A stretch of 30,979 nt of DNA, from positions 1 to 30,979 of the forward strand of contig CAKTWK010000023.1 in NCBI GenBank assembly GCA_934630735.1, in the 5' to 3' direction. Below the pieces are notes generated by a model. The model saw nothing but the letters and a program-made list of their open reading frames with translations. It was not told where the DNA came from and did not search any database. The DNA is from an uncultured Collinsella sp. GTDB lineage: Bacteria > Actinomycetota > Coriobacteriia > Coriobacteriales > Coriobacteriaceae. Below, in pieces: positions 22,002 to 30,339 of this stretch. A program made the translations under genes and the position numbers. Each line of letters begins with the position of its first letter. The first letter of the stretch is position 1.

Positions 22002-24131
22002 CTAGGCCTGATCGGCACCTGCGGTCTCCAAACCGATCAAACGGAACGGGTCGGCCACGCCACCGATCGACTTTTGAAGCTCGCGCTGGCGCTGTGAATC
22101 TTGCACCGCCTGCATCGTCAGCACGCGACGGGCCTCATCGTCGAGTGAACGGTCCTGACGCAACTTGGCCTGCGCGGCTCGCATGCGACGTTTGATGGTG
22201 TAGAGCTCGAGCGTATCGAGCATAAAGACGATGTTCGTCTCGGTCGGGTGCTTACTCGTTGCCGAGATGCGTCCGGCGCTGACAAGCGACGCCGCCTCGG
22301 GACACACCGCGCGTGCCGCATCCATGCAGGCCGCAGGATCGGTGCCCGGGGGCGTCGCAAGTACGGCCCACGCAATGGACTCGTGACGCGGGTCGACCCA
22401 CTCGATAGAACAAATACGATCGGCATACGTGCGGAACAGATCGGGGTAGCTCGTGAGCATCGTCAGCAGCTCGCGCTCCCCCGCCAGGGATTTCCGCTCA
22501 AGGTCGGTCAAAACAATCGGCATCGACGGAGCTGCCGCCGCGCTTGAACCATCGGCAACGGGCGCAGCGCTTTCCATCGCCGCTGGCACATCGATCGGCG
22601 GCAGATCCTCGTCGACCTCCACCGGCGCGGCCCCATAAGCATCAAGCGGAACGTAGTCGTACGGGTCCTCCTCGACCGGTGCGGACACCGGCGGCGTCGC
22701 ACCCGCAGCCCAGGCACCGCGACCGGCACTGCGCGCACCAGCCGCACCACCGCCCGAGCTTCGTCCCTGCGAGCCGCCCGCGCGCTCAGCTTGCGCGCGT
22801 TGACGCTCGTAGCTCTGCTCGCGCCGGCGCTCGGCATCCTCGCGCTTGGCGACATCGCGAAACACACGGCCCGAACTCGCGCGCACGGTCTCCAGGTCCA
22901 AACCCAACAGGTCGGCAATCTGGATAAAGTACGTGTCGATCATATAGCTGTCGCGCAGCGGATAGATGAGCGTCAGCGCGTCCTCGAGCGCCTTGGCACG
23001 ACCGCCCGGTGTGGTAATGTCGCTCGACTCCTGCAGCGAACGGTACACAAAGTCCATGAGGGGCTCGGCGGCATCGATGCGCGCCTGCAGCGCCTCGCCA
23101 CCATGCGCGGTGATGAACTCCATGGGATCGTTGCCGTCGGGAAGCACCACGCAGCGCAGGTCCATCGAATCCTGCTCGATAAACTGAATCGCGCGACGGG
23201 CGGCCTTTTGACCGGCGGCGTCGCCATCGAACATATATACAATGCGCTTAGCAAAACGGGTGAGTGTCTTAACGTGATGTTCCGTCAGCGCCGTGCCCAG
23301 CGTGGCGACGACATTTTTGATCCCTGCCTCCCAGCAGGCGATGCAGTCGGTATAGCCCTCCACCACGATGGCGGTATCCTGAGCGACGATAAACTCCTTG
23401 GCCCAGTTAAAGCCATAGAGATTTCGCTTTTTATGGAACACACTCGTCTCGGCGGTGTTGAGGTACTTGGGCTGACCATCGCCCATAATGCGCCCGCCAA
23501 AGGCGATATTGTGACCCTGCTCATCAAAGATGGGAAACATCACGCGGTCGTAAAAGCGGTCCGCGAGCTGTCCGCGCCCGCGGCTCACAGCCACGTTGGC
23601 GTCAATCATCTCCTGCGGGGTAAAGCCCGCCTGAGACAGGTGCGAAACCAGCGCGTTGCGACCCGGCGCAAAACCCAGACAGTAGCGGCGACAGACATCG
23701 CCGCCCATACCGCGGCTGGCAAAGTACTCGCGCGGACGGCTGTCCTTACCGCGCATAAGCATGGTGTGGTAGAACTGAGCTGTCTCGGCGCACAGGTCAT
23801 AGATGCGGGCACGCTTGGTGCCGCGATCGCGCTGCGCACCGGTGTCGTGCAGTTCAATACCCGCACGATCAGCCAAATAGCGGATCGACTCGGGAAAACT
23901 CAGGTTCTCGCGCTTCATGATATAGGTGAAGACGTCGCCGCCCTCGCCGCAGCCAAAGCAGTGCCACACCTGCGTAGCAGGGATAATGTGAAACGATGGG
24001 GTCTTTTCGCCATGAAACGGGCAGCAGCCCCAAAACTCATGGCCACGGGGCTTGAGCTCAACCGTTTCCTGCACGATGGCGACCAGGTCCGACGCCGCGC
24101 GTACCTGATCTTTTTCCTCATCGCTAATCAC
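22002..24131 (-). CDS. dnaG: DNA primase
   Basis: Synthesises RNA primers for replication and binds the DnaB helicase. The N-terminal CHC2 zinc domain has C37, H40, C58 and C61 in CPFH...CFGC. The Toprim core follows with VVEGYTDCIACWEAG and YMFDGDAAGQKAARR. At 709 residues it is longer than most primases: a low-complexity Ala/Gly/Ser/Pro linker of about 100 residues (roughly 425-535) separates the RNA polymerase core from the C-terminal helicase-binding domain. GTG 24131 overlaps the ribF end by eight bases and has GGGGTGA upstream, so the two are probably translationally coupled. rpoD follows. Confidence 0.95.
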   Translation of the reverse strand: MISDEEKDQVRAASDLVAIVQETVELKPRGHEFWGCCPFHGEKTPSFHIIPATQVWHCFGCGEGGDVFTYIMKRENLSFPESIRYLADRAGIELHDTGAQRDRGTKRARIYDLCAETAQFYHTMLMRGKDSRPREYFASRGMGGDVCRRYCLGFAPGRNALVSHLSQAGFTPQEMIDANVAVSRGRGQLADRFYDRVMFPIFDEQGHNIAFGGRIMGDGQPKYLNTAETSVFHKKRNLYGFNWAKEFIVAQDTAIVVEGYTDCIACWEAGIKNVVATLGTALTEHHVKTLTRFAKRIVYMFDGDAAGQKAARRAIQFIEQDSMDLRCVVLPDGNDPMEFITAHGGEALQARIDAAEPLMDFVYRSLQESSDITTPGGRAKALEDALTLIYPLRDSYMIDTYFIQIADLLGLDLETVRASSGRVFRDVAKREDAERRREQSYERQRAQAERAGGSQGRSSGGGAAGARSAGRGAWAAGATPPVSAPVEEDPYDYVPLDAYGAAPVEVDEDLPPIDVPAAMESAAPVADGSSAAAAPSMPIVLTDLERKSLAGERELLTMLTSYPDLFRTYADRICSIEWVDPRHESIAWAVLATPPGTDPAACMDAARAVCPEAASLVSAGRISATSKHPTETNIVFMLDTLELYTIKRRMRAAQAKLRQDRSLDDEARRVLTMQAVQDSQRQRELQKSIGGVADPFRLIGLETAGADQA

Positions 24132-25128
24132 GGATACTCACCCCCCGCTCGCCCAAGTTATGACGGATATCGTCGATGTTACCCTCGACGGTCGTGATCA
24201 ACTCATCCAGCGAATCGAATACGCGAGACGGACGCAGCCAGCGCGTAAACGCCAGCGAAACGGAAGCGCCATACAGGTCGCCCGCATAGCCGATCAAGTT
24301 GGCCTCGAGATGCGCCGAGGCGGCATCATCGGCATAGGTCGGAGGCAGACCGACGTTAACGGCAGCAGGCCATACGGTATCGTGGACCAGTACCAGACCC
24401 TCATAGACGCCATCGGCAGGCACTTGGATGCCGTCGGGCACTTGGATGTTTGCCGTGGGAAAGCCCATGTCGGAACCCTCGTGACGGCCAGCCGCCACAA
24501 CGCCGCGCAGCATATAGGGACGGCCAAGAAGCTCGGCAGCCAGCTCCACATGACCCTGACCCAGCTCATGGCGGATGCGCGTGGCGCAGATGGTCTGCCC
24601 GTTAACGCAGAGCAGGTCATGACCGTAAACGTCAACCCCACGCTCAGTACCCCAGGCGCGCATCTCGGCAACGCCCGAAGCGCCGCCGCAGCCGAGCCTA
24701 AAGTCGCTGCCTACACGAATGGAGCGAATGTCGACAACACGCGACAACAGCGCCAGAAACCCGACATGGTCGAGTGCCGCCACGGCGGGCGTAAAGGGAA
24801 CGGCCACCACCGCATCGACCCCGGTTTGAGCCAGGGCATGCAGTCGGTCGGCCGTCGTCATCAATTTTTGAGCGGGCGACGGACTCACCACGACGTCCGG
24901 ATCAGGATCGAAGGTGACCACGACCGCTTTGCTGCCGTGATCATGAGCATCGCGAATAACCGCGTCGATCAGCTCTTGGTGCCCACGATGCACGCCATCA
25001 AACACGCCAATGGCGATCGACGCGGCACCCAAGAACTCGCATTCATCAAATGCATCGGCAGAAACGATACGGGCCTCAGCCAACTCACCCACGAAAAAGA
25101 TACGCGCGAGCTCGTGGGGCGTCAGCAT
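24124..25128 (-). CDS. ribF: Bifunctional riboflavin kinase / FAD synthetase
   Basis: Phosphorylates riboflavin to FMN and adenylates FMN to FAD. The 334 residues show the N-terminal FAD synthetase half with GVFDGVHRGHQELI (41-54), VVTFDPDP, and the ATRIRHELGQGHVELAAELL joint. The riboflavin kinase half follows with LGRPYMLRGVVAAGRHEG, MGFPTANI and DGVYEGLV. The usual SSTxIR reads CATRIR here. ATG 25128 overlaps the truB stop by one base (TAATG), and its own end overlaps dnaG. The truB-ribF order is the standard downstream part of the nusA/infB operon. Confidence 0.94.
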   Translation of the reverse strand: MLTPHELARIFFVGELAEARIVSADAFDECEFLGAASIAIGVFDGVHRGHQELIDAVIRDAHDHGSKAVVVTFDPDPDVVVSPSPAQKLMTTADRLHALAQTGVDAVVAVPFTPAVAALDHVGFLALLSRVVDIRSIRVGSDFRLGCGGASGVAEMRAWGTERGVDVYGHDLLCVNGQTICATRIRHELGQGHVELAAELLGRPYMLRGVVAAGRHEGSDMGFPTANIQVPDGIQVPADGVYEGLVLVHDTVWPAAVNVGLPPTYADDAASAHLEANLIGYAGDLYGASVSLAFTRWLRPSRVFDSLDELITTVEGNIDDIRHNLGERGVSIRD

Positions 25129-26060
25129 TATCGAACACCGCCGATCGCCTGCGGAAAGACGTGCTCCATCACAAAGCGGCCGCCCTCGATACGAGCAAGC
25201 GCCTTGAGTCCCCCATCGAGCACGAGCGCGAACGGTGCCTTCGCCGTATCGAAGTCCGCAAGCGCGCGTTCAACGGGAATGCGGCGACCACAAAGCAGGT
25301 CGTCTGCAAGATTACCCGGCAAATCGACACGCGTGGCACCAAGGGCGGCGATGGGATCCAGAGCGAAGCCGGCAGCGGACTCGGGAGAAAGCTCCTCGAC
25401 CGCATGACAGGTGCCAATGGAAACAACACCGGAGGCCGTTCGGCGCAGCGCGGAAATATGCGCAGCACTATCGCAGGCGCGACCCAGGTCGCGAGCGAGC
25501 GCGCGAATGTAGGTGCCCTTGCTTACCGAAAACGCCACGGTCCAGACGCACGTATCACCTTCGCCGCCCACGGCAATCAGGTCGGCGGCATAGACCTCGA
25601 CGGGGCGCGGAGGTAAGTCCACCGCATTGCCCTCGCGAGCAGACTTGTAGGCGCGAACGCCATTGACCGAGATGGCCGAAAACGCCGGCGGCACCTGCAT
25701 CTGCGGACCCAACATAGCGGCCAACCGCTCACGGGCGTAAGCGGGATCGCGCAGCTCGGGGACAACGGGCACCGTGCGGACGGCCTCGCCTTCCGCGTCA
25801 TCGGTATTGGTCTCGGCGCCAAACGAAATGTCGGCGACATAGCTTTTGGTATCGAGCGTGAGCATGCCCAGCAGACGGGTGGCCTGGCCCACGCCCACCA
25901 CCATGACACCCGATGCCATGGGGTCGAGCGTGCCGGCATGGCCGACGCGCCGCTCATGGAGGGCGCGCCGACATTGCGAGACCACATCGTGGGACGTGCA
26001 GCCCACCGGCTTATCGACGGCGAGCAGCATATTCAGTTGAGAAGGCGTACGACGAGCCAT
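25128..26060 (-). CDS. truB: tRNA pseudouridine-55 synthase
   Basis: Converts U55 in the T loop of tRNAs to pseudouridine. The 310 residues contain the family opening LLAVDKPVGCTSHDVV and the catalytic RRVGHAGTLDPMASG with Asp46. GQATRLLGMLTLDTKSYVA and the C-terminal VSKGTYIRALARDLG are also present. ATG 26060 has GGATGG upstream, and the nrnA stop lies 15 bases away. The gene ends inside the ribF start codon. Confidence 0.95.
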   Translation of the reverse strand: MARRTPSQLNMLLAVDKPVGCTSHDVVSQCRRALHERRVGHAGTLDPMASGVMVVGVGQATRLLGMLTLDTKSYVADISFGAETNTDDAEGEAVRTVPVVPELRDPAYARERLAAMLGPQMQVPPAFSAISVNGVRAYKSAREGNAVDLPPRPVEVYAADLIAVGGEGDTCVWTVAFSVSKGTYIRALARDLGRACDSAAHISALRRTASGVVSIGTCHAVEELSPESAAGFALDPIAALGATRVDLPGNLADDLLCGRRIPVERALADFDTAKAPFALVLDGGLKALARIEGGRFVMEHVFPQAIGGVR

Positions 26061-26075
26061 GTACCATCCAAAAAG

Positions 26076-27119
26076 TTAAAGCTCGACGGTCACCGAAGCG
26101 GGATCCTCCCCTACCAGCTCGGCCAGCATGGGAAGTGCCACGGTGAGCGTCTCGAGAATCGTTCCGTTATTGGAGAAACCAGCGGCAGCGGGATGTCCGC
26201 CTCCGCCAAATGCAGCAGCGATCTCGGAAACATTGAGGTCGCCCTTAGAGCGCAGGTTGCCGCGCACCTTGGTATCGCCCTCAATGCCCTTCAGGAACAG
26301 GCAGACCTCGACGCCCATCACCGAGCGCACCACATCGACCAGGCCGTCGCACTCATCCGAGGTGACGCCGCAAGCCTCAAGGTCACTCTGGTACGCGTAA
26401 CTATACGCAACGCGCCCGTGGGCCACCGTCTTGATGCGGCCCATAACGATGGACTTGAGGTGCAAAAACTCAACGCGCATGCTCTGGTAAACCTCGAGTG
26501 CCACACGCGCCGGATCGGCACCGTGGGCAACCAGACGCGAGGCCGCATGGAACGCGGCGGCATCGGCGTTTTGGTACTGAAAACGGCCGGTATCGGTAAC
26601 CAAGCCACACAGCAGGCAGGTCGCAACGCCATCACGTGCGACAATGCCGCAATTGTCCAAGAAGCGGTCGATGATCATGGCGCAGGCTGCAGCTTCGACG
26701 CGCCTCAGGCTGAGCTCGGCAAACTCCTCGCGCGCCGGATGGTGATCGAAGCACACCACATGCTTGGAGCGACGAAGCACCTCGGCGGAGTTGTTCAGGC
26801 GCTCGACGACTGGTACGTCCACCGAGATGAACAGGTCCGGATTGCCGGTGTACGCAGATGCCGGCACCAGGCGATCGGCACCCTCCATAAAGCGGTAGAT
26901 GCGCGGAACCGGGTCATCGTCTGCCAGCAGCAGCGCAATGTCCTTATTAGGGAAAAACTTCATAAGCGAGAGGCCCAGACCCAACACGGAGCCCAAGGCA
27001 TCGCCATCGGGAGAAGTATGTCCCGAAATCGCAATGGAGGACGCACCCTCGATGAGCTCGAGGATGCGTCGCTGAATATCTGCAGACTCGCACGAGGCGA
27101 GGTCGGCGGAATTAGTCAT
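26076..27119 (-). CDS. nrnA: DHH-family oligoribonuclease / pAp phosphatase NrnA
   Basis: A bifunctional enzyme that degrades very short RNAs (nano-RNA) and dephosphorylates 3'-phosphoadenosine 5'-phosphate. The 347 residues carry the manganese-binding motifs GHTSPDGDALGS (H34, D38, D40), FDHHP (125-127) and TDTGRFQYQN. The DHHA1 domain ends with FGGGGHPAAAGF. ATG 27119 overlaps the rbfA stop by eight bases. The position between rbfA and truB is a common Gram-positive and actinobacterial arrangement. Confidence 0.92.
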   Translation of the reverse strand: MTNSADLASCESADIQRRILELIEGASSIAISGHTSPDGDALGSVLGLGLSLMKFFPNKDIALLLADDDPVPRIYRFMEGADRLVPASAYTGNPDLFISVDVPVVERLNNSAEVLRRSKHVVCFDHHPAREEFAELSLRRVEAAACAMIIDRFLDNCGIVARDGVATCLLCGLVTDTGRFQYQNADAAAFHAASRLVAHGADPARVALEVYQSMRVEFLHLKSIVMGRIKTVAHGRVAYSYAYQSDLEACGVTSDECDGLVDVVRSVMGVEVCLFLKGIEGDTKVRGNLRSKGDLNVSEIAAAFGGGGHPAAAGFSNNGTILETLTVALPMLAELVGEDPASVTVEL

Positions 27120-27522
27120 CTAAAGCTGCCTCCTGGGCGGCATCCGCTATCGGATAGCCGTCCTCGTCCTTTTCGATCGCAAGCGTGGCGGGAACATTTT
27201 CCAGCGCACGCGTGATGCGCTCGGCCTCATCGGTCGAGCGATCGATGCGAAAATCGAGCTCGGGCGTGACACGCCAATCGAGCGAGCGAGCCAACAGGCT
27301 GCGAATACGGCCCTTAGCGCTTGCGAGCGCCTCCATGACCTCGTCGTAGCGGCTCGCATCGCACGACACGAACACGCGCGCGAACGAACGGTCCACCGCG
27401 ACCTCGACCGCGGTCAAAGTAACCAGGTCGAGACGCGGATCGGAAACCTCAAAGAGCAGGATATAACCGAGCTTCTCGCGAAGCTGCTCGCCCAGACGGC
27501 GGGTTGCCTGCGTTTGCTTCAT
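27112..27522 (-). CDS. rbfA: 30S ribosome-binding factor A
   Basis: A small KH-fold protein (136 residues) that binds the immature 30S subunit and helps finish 16S rRNA 5'-end maturation. The family pattern is clear: an N-terminal helix (QATRRLGEQLREKLGYILL), then DPRLDLVTLTAVEVAVDRSFARVFVS, and RSLDWRVTPELDFRIDRSTDEAERI. The C-terminal tail after 115 is acidic and variable. ATG 27522 has AGGGGGT upstream, eleven bases after the infB stop. Its end overlaps nrnA by eight bases. Confidence 0.94.
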   Translation of the reverse strand: MKQTQATRRLGEQLREKLGYILLFEVSDPRLDLVTLTAVEVAVDRSFARVFVSCDASRYDEVMEALASAKGRIRSLLARSLDWRVTPELDFRIDRSTDEAERITRALENVPATLAIEKDEDGYPIADAAQEAALDD

Positions 27523-27533
27523 AGCGCTACCCC

Positions 27534-30248
27534 CTACTCAGTACGGGCAACCTGGTCGATGCGGTAACCCTCGATCTGGTCGCCGGGCTTGATGTCCTGG
27601 AAGTTCTCCAGGCCAATGCCGCCCTCGGAACCGCTCTTGAGACTCTTGGCCTCGTCCTTGTAGTGGCGCATCGAGGCGATCTTGCCGTTGAAGACCACGA
27701 TGCCGTCGCGCACCAGACGCACGGAATCGGTCGCGGCGATCTCGCCCTCTTCGACGCGGACACCGGCGGCGATACCGACTTTGGGCACCTTGAAGGTGTC
27801 CAGGACGGTCGCGGTACCCGTGGAGACCTCGACCTCGGTGGGCTTGAGCATGCCGATACGGGCAGCGTCGAGCTCCTCGAGGCACTTGTAGATGACGTCG
27901 TAGCAACGGATCTCGACGCCCTCGCGCTCGGCGGCGGAGCGGGCCTTACCGTCGGGACGGACGCCAAAGCCGATGATGATGGCGTTGGAGGCGTCGGCCA
28001 GGACGACGTCGGTCTCGTTGATGGCACCAACGGCGGAGTGGATCGTGTTGATGCGGACCTCGGACTGATCCATCTTGTCGAGCGAATCCTGAAGGGCCTC
28101 GATGGAACCCTGGACGTCGGCCTTGATGATCAGGTTGAGCTCCTTGACCTCGGCGTCGGCAATGGTCTCGAAGAGGTTCTCGAGCGTGACGTGCTTCACG
28201 CGGCTCTGCTCCTCGATACGGGCCTTGAGCGAACGCTCGTCGGCCAGCGCACGTGCCTCGCGCTCGTCCTCGAACACGCGGAACTCGTCACCGGCGTTGG
28301 GCACGGACTGCAGGCCCAAAATCTCGACGGCGTCTGAGGGACCGGCCTCGGTGACGGCGCGACCCTTGGGGTCAAGCATGGCGCGGACGCGGCCGTAGGT
28401 AAGGCCGGCGACCAGCGTATCGCCCACGTGCAGGGTACCGCGGGTCACGAGCACGGTAGCGACCGAGCCGCGGCCCTTGTCGAGCTTGGCCTCGAGGACG
28501 TTGCCGGAGGCAAAGGTGTCCGGGTTGGCCTTGAGCTCGAGCACATCGGCCTGGAGCAGCACGGTCTCGAGCAGATCGTCGATACCGATCTTCTGCTTCG
28601 CCGAGATGTTGACGAACATGTTCTGTCCGCCCCACTCCTCGGGGATGACACCGTACTCGGTGAGCTCCTGGCGCACGCGGTCGGGGTTGGCGCCGGGCTT
28701 ATCGATCTTGTTGACGGCGACGACGATGGGAACGCCGGCGGCCTTGGCGTGGTTGATGGACTCGACCGTCTGGGGCATGATGCCGTCGTCGGCGGCGACG
28801 ATCAGGATGACGATATCGGTCACCTTGGCACCACGGGCACGCATAGCCGTAAAGGTGGCGTGACCCGGGGTATCGATGAAGGTGATCTTGCGGTCGTTGA
28901 TCATGACCTGCGAAGCACCGATGGCCTGCGTAATGCCGCCAGCCTCACCGGCAGCGACGCCAGTGTGACGGATAGCGTCGAGCAGCGACGTCTTGCCGTG
29001 GTCGACGTGGCCCATGACGGTGACGACCGGTGCGCGCGGCTTAAGGTCGGCGGGATCGTCGTAGAACGAGAAGGTGTTCTCCTCCTCGGGGGTGATGATC
29101 TTGATCTGACGGCCCAGGTCGTCGGCAACGAGCTCGACGAGGTCGTCAGACATGGACTGTGTCATGGTGAGCGGCGTGCCCAGCAGGAACAGGCGCTTGA
29201 TGATGTCGTTGGCCGGAACGTCGAGGGCCTCGGCAAGCTCCTGGACGGTAACGCCCTGGGAAACCTTGATGGCGTCGAGCTCCTCGGGGTTCACGCCCTG
29301 GGCCAGCGCCTCCTCTATCTTGCGCTCCTCCTGAGCCTTGGCAGCCTCGCGCTCGCGCTTCTCCTTGCGCTTCTTGCGGCGACCGGTGGACTCGCGAGAG
29401 GCCTCCTCGACGGCAGCACGAGCCTCCTCGAGCACCTTCTCGCGGCTATACTCCTCGGCCTCGCGAGCCATGCGGCTATAGTGGTCCTCTTCGTTGTTGT
29501 GACCGCCCTTGCGCTTCTTGCCCTTGCCCTGCTTATCGGGGTTGGGGAAGTCCATGCCGGCAGCGACGTTGTTGCTGGCGTTGGTGCGATGGCTGTGCGG
29601 ACGGCTCTCGGAGGCGTTGCGCTCGGAGTTGTTGTCGGAGGCGTTACGATCGTTACGACGGCCACCGCGGCGGTCGTTGTTGCCGCCACGACGGTTACCG
29701 CGCTCGGCGGCGCGCTCGGCCTTGGCCTTGTCCTCGGCGTCCTTCTTCTCCTTGAGCACGGTCTCCTGTGCGGCGATCTGGTCGAGCAGCGAACGGAAGC
29801 GCGAACCGGAGTCGGAAGCGGGAACGGCGCGGCGCTGGGCCTCGCGGGCAGCCTCCTCCTTCTCGCGAGCAAGGCGCTCCTGCTCAGCCTTCTTCTTGGC
29901 CTCGGCCTCCGCGCGGGCAGCCTCCTCGGCAGCCTGGGCTGCGGCAAACTGGCGGCGCTCCTCCTCGCGTGCCTTCTCGGCGGCGATGCGCTCGCGCTCG
30001 GCCTCGGCGGCGCGAGCGGCCTCCTCGGCGGCAGCTGCCTGCTCCTCGGCCTGCTTGGCGGCCTCGACTTCCTGAGCGCGGGCCTCGATCACCGAGGCGA
30101 GCTGCTTGCGGACCATGGCGACATAGGCATCCTCCAAGGTGGAGGAAGCGGACTTAGCGGGAATCTTCATATCGGCGAGATGACCCATCAGTTCCTTGGA
30201 GGTCATGCCGAACTCTTTGGCCAGGGTGGACACACGGACTTTTGCCAT
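27534..30248 (-). CDS. infB: Translation initiation factor IF-2
   Basis: The GTPase that brings fMet-tRNA to the 30S subunit and promotes subunit joining. The 904 residues begin with a small IF2-N domain (MAKVRVSTLAKEFGMTSKEL). A long charged region follows, Ala/Glu/Lys-rich coiled-coil-like (about 55-180), then Arg/Asn/Gly-rich (about 185-250). The second IF2-N domain lies near 325-385. The G domain follows with GHVDHGKTS near 413, DTPGH and NKID, and then domains II to IV. ATG 30248 has AGGTGA upstream. It lies 91 bases after nusA, without the ylxR and ribosomal L7Ae-type genes that often sit between them. rbfA follows after eleven bases. Confidence 0.96.
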   Translation of the reverse strand: MAKVRVSTLAKEFGMTSKELMGHLADMKIPAKSASSTLEDAYVAMVRKQLASVIEARAQEVEAAKQAEEQAAAAEEAARAAEAERERIAAEKAREEERRQFAAAQAAEEAARAEAEAKKKAEQERLAREKEEAAREAQRRAVPASDSGSRFRSLLDQIAAQETVLKEKKDAEDKAKAERAAERGNRRGGNNDRRGGRRNDRNASDNNSERNASESRPHSHRTNASNNVAAGMDFPNPDKQGKGKKRKGGHNNEEDHYSRMAREAEEYSREKVLEEARAAVEEASRESTGRRKKRKEKREREAAKAQEERKIEEALAQGVNPEELDAIKVSQGVTVQELAEALDVPANDIIKRLFLLGTPLTMTQSMSDDLVELVADDLGRQIKIITPEEENTFSFYDDPADLKPRAPVVTVMGHVDHGKTSLLDAIRHTGVAAGEAGGITQAIGASQVMINDRKITFIDTPGHATFTAMRARGAKVTDIVILIVAADDGIMPQTVESINHAKAAGVPIVVAVNKIDKPGANPDRVRQELTEYGVIPEEWGGQNMFVNISAKQKIGIDDLLETVLLQADVLELKANPDTFASGNVLEAKLDKGRGSVATVLVTRGTLHVGDTLVAGLTYGRVRAMLDPKGRAVTEAGPSDAVEILGLQSVPNAGDEFRVFEDEREARALADERSLKARIEEQSRVKHVTLENLFETIADAEVKELNLIIKADVQGSIEALQDSLDKMDQSEVRINTIHSAVGAINETDVVLADASNAIIIGFGVRPDGKARSAAEREGVEIRCYDVIYKCLEELDAARIGMLKPTEVEVSTGTATVLDTFKVPKVGIAAGVRVEEGEIAATDSVRLVRDGIVVFNGKIASMRHYKDEAKSLKSGSEGGIGLENFQDIKPGDQIEGYRIDQVARTE

Positions 30249-30269
30249 ATGACTTCACCTACCCTTTCT

Positions 30270-30284
30270 GGCACCTTGGGTGCC
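30270..30284. other. Small hairpin in the infB leader
   Basis: GGCACC (30270-30275) pairs with GGTGCC (30279-30284), about 20 bases upstream of the infB start and just before its ribosome binding site. There is no T-run. Confidence 0.5.
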
Positions 30285-30308
30285 TAGAGACTGAACGAGC
30301 GTGGGAGA

Positions 30309-30331
30309 CGCGCCGGGACCCACCCGGCGCG
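30309..30331. other. GC-rich 9-bp hairpin between nusA and infB
   Basis: CGCGCCGGG (30309-30317) pairs perfectly with CCCGGCGCG (30323-30331) around the loop ACCCA, eight bases after the nusA stop. No T-run follows, so it is more likely an mRNA processing or stability element than a terminator. Confidence 0.6.
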
Positions 30332-30339
30332 ATCGCGCG

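Noticed and set aside
28428..30287. A 619-codon plus-strand open frame opposite infB
   Set aside because: Antisense shadow of IF-2; it is a Gly/Leu/Val-rich translation caused by codon bias, with no ribosome binding site of note.
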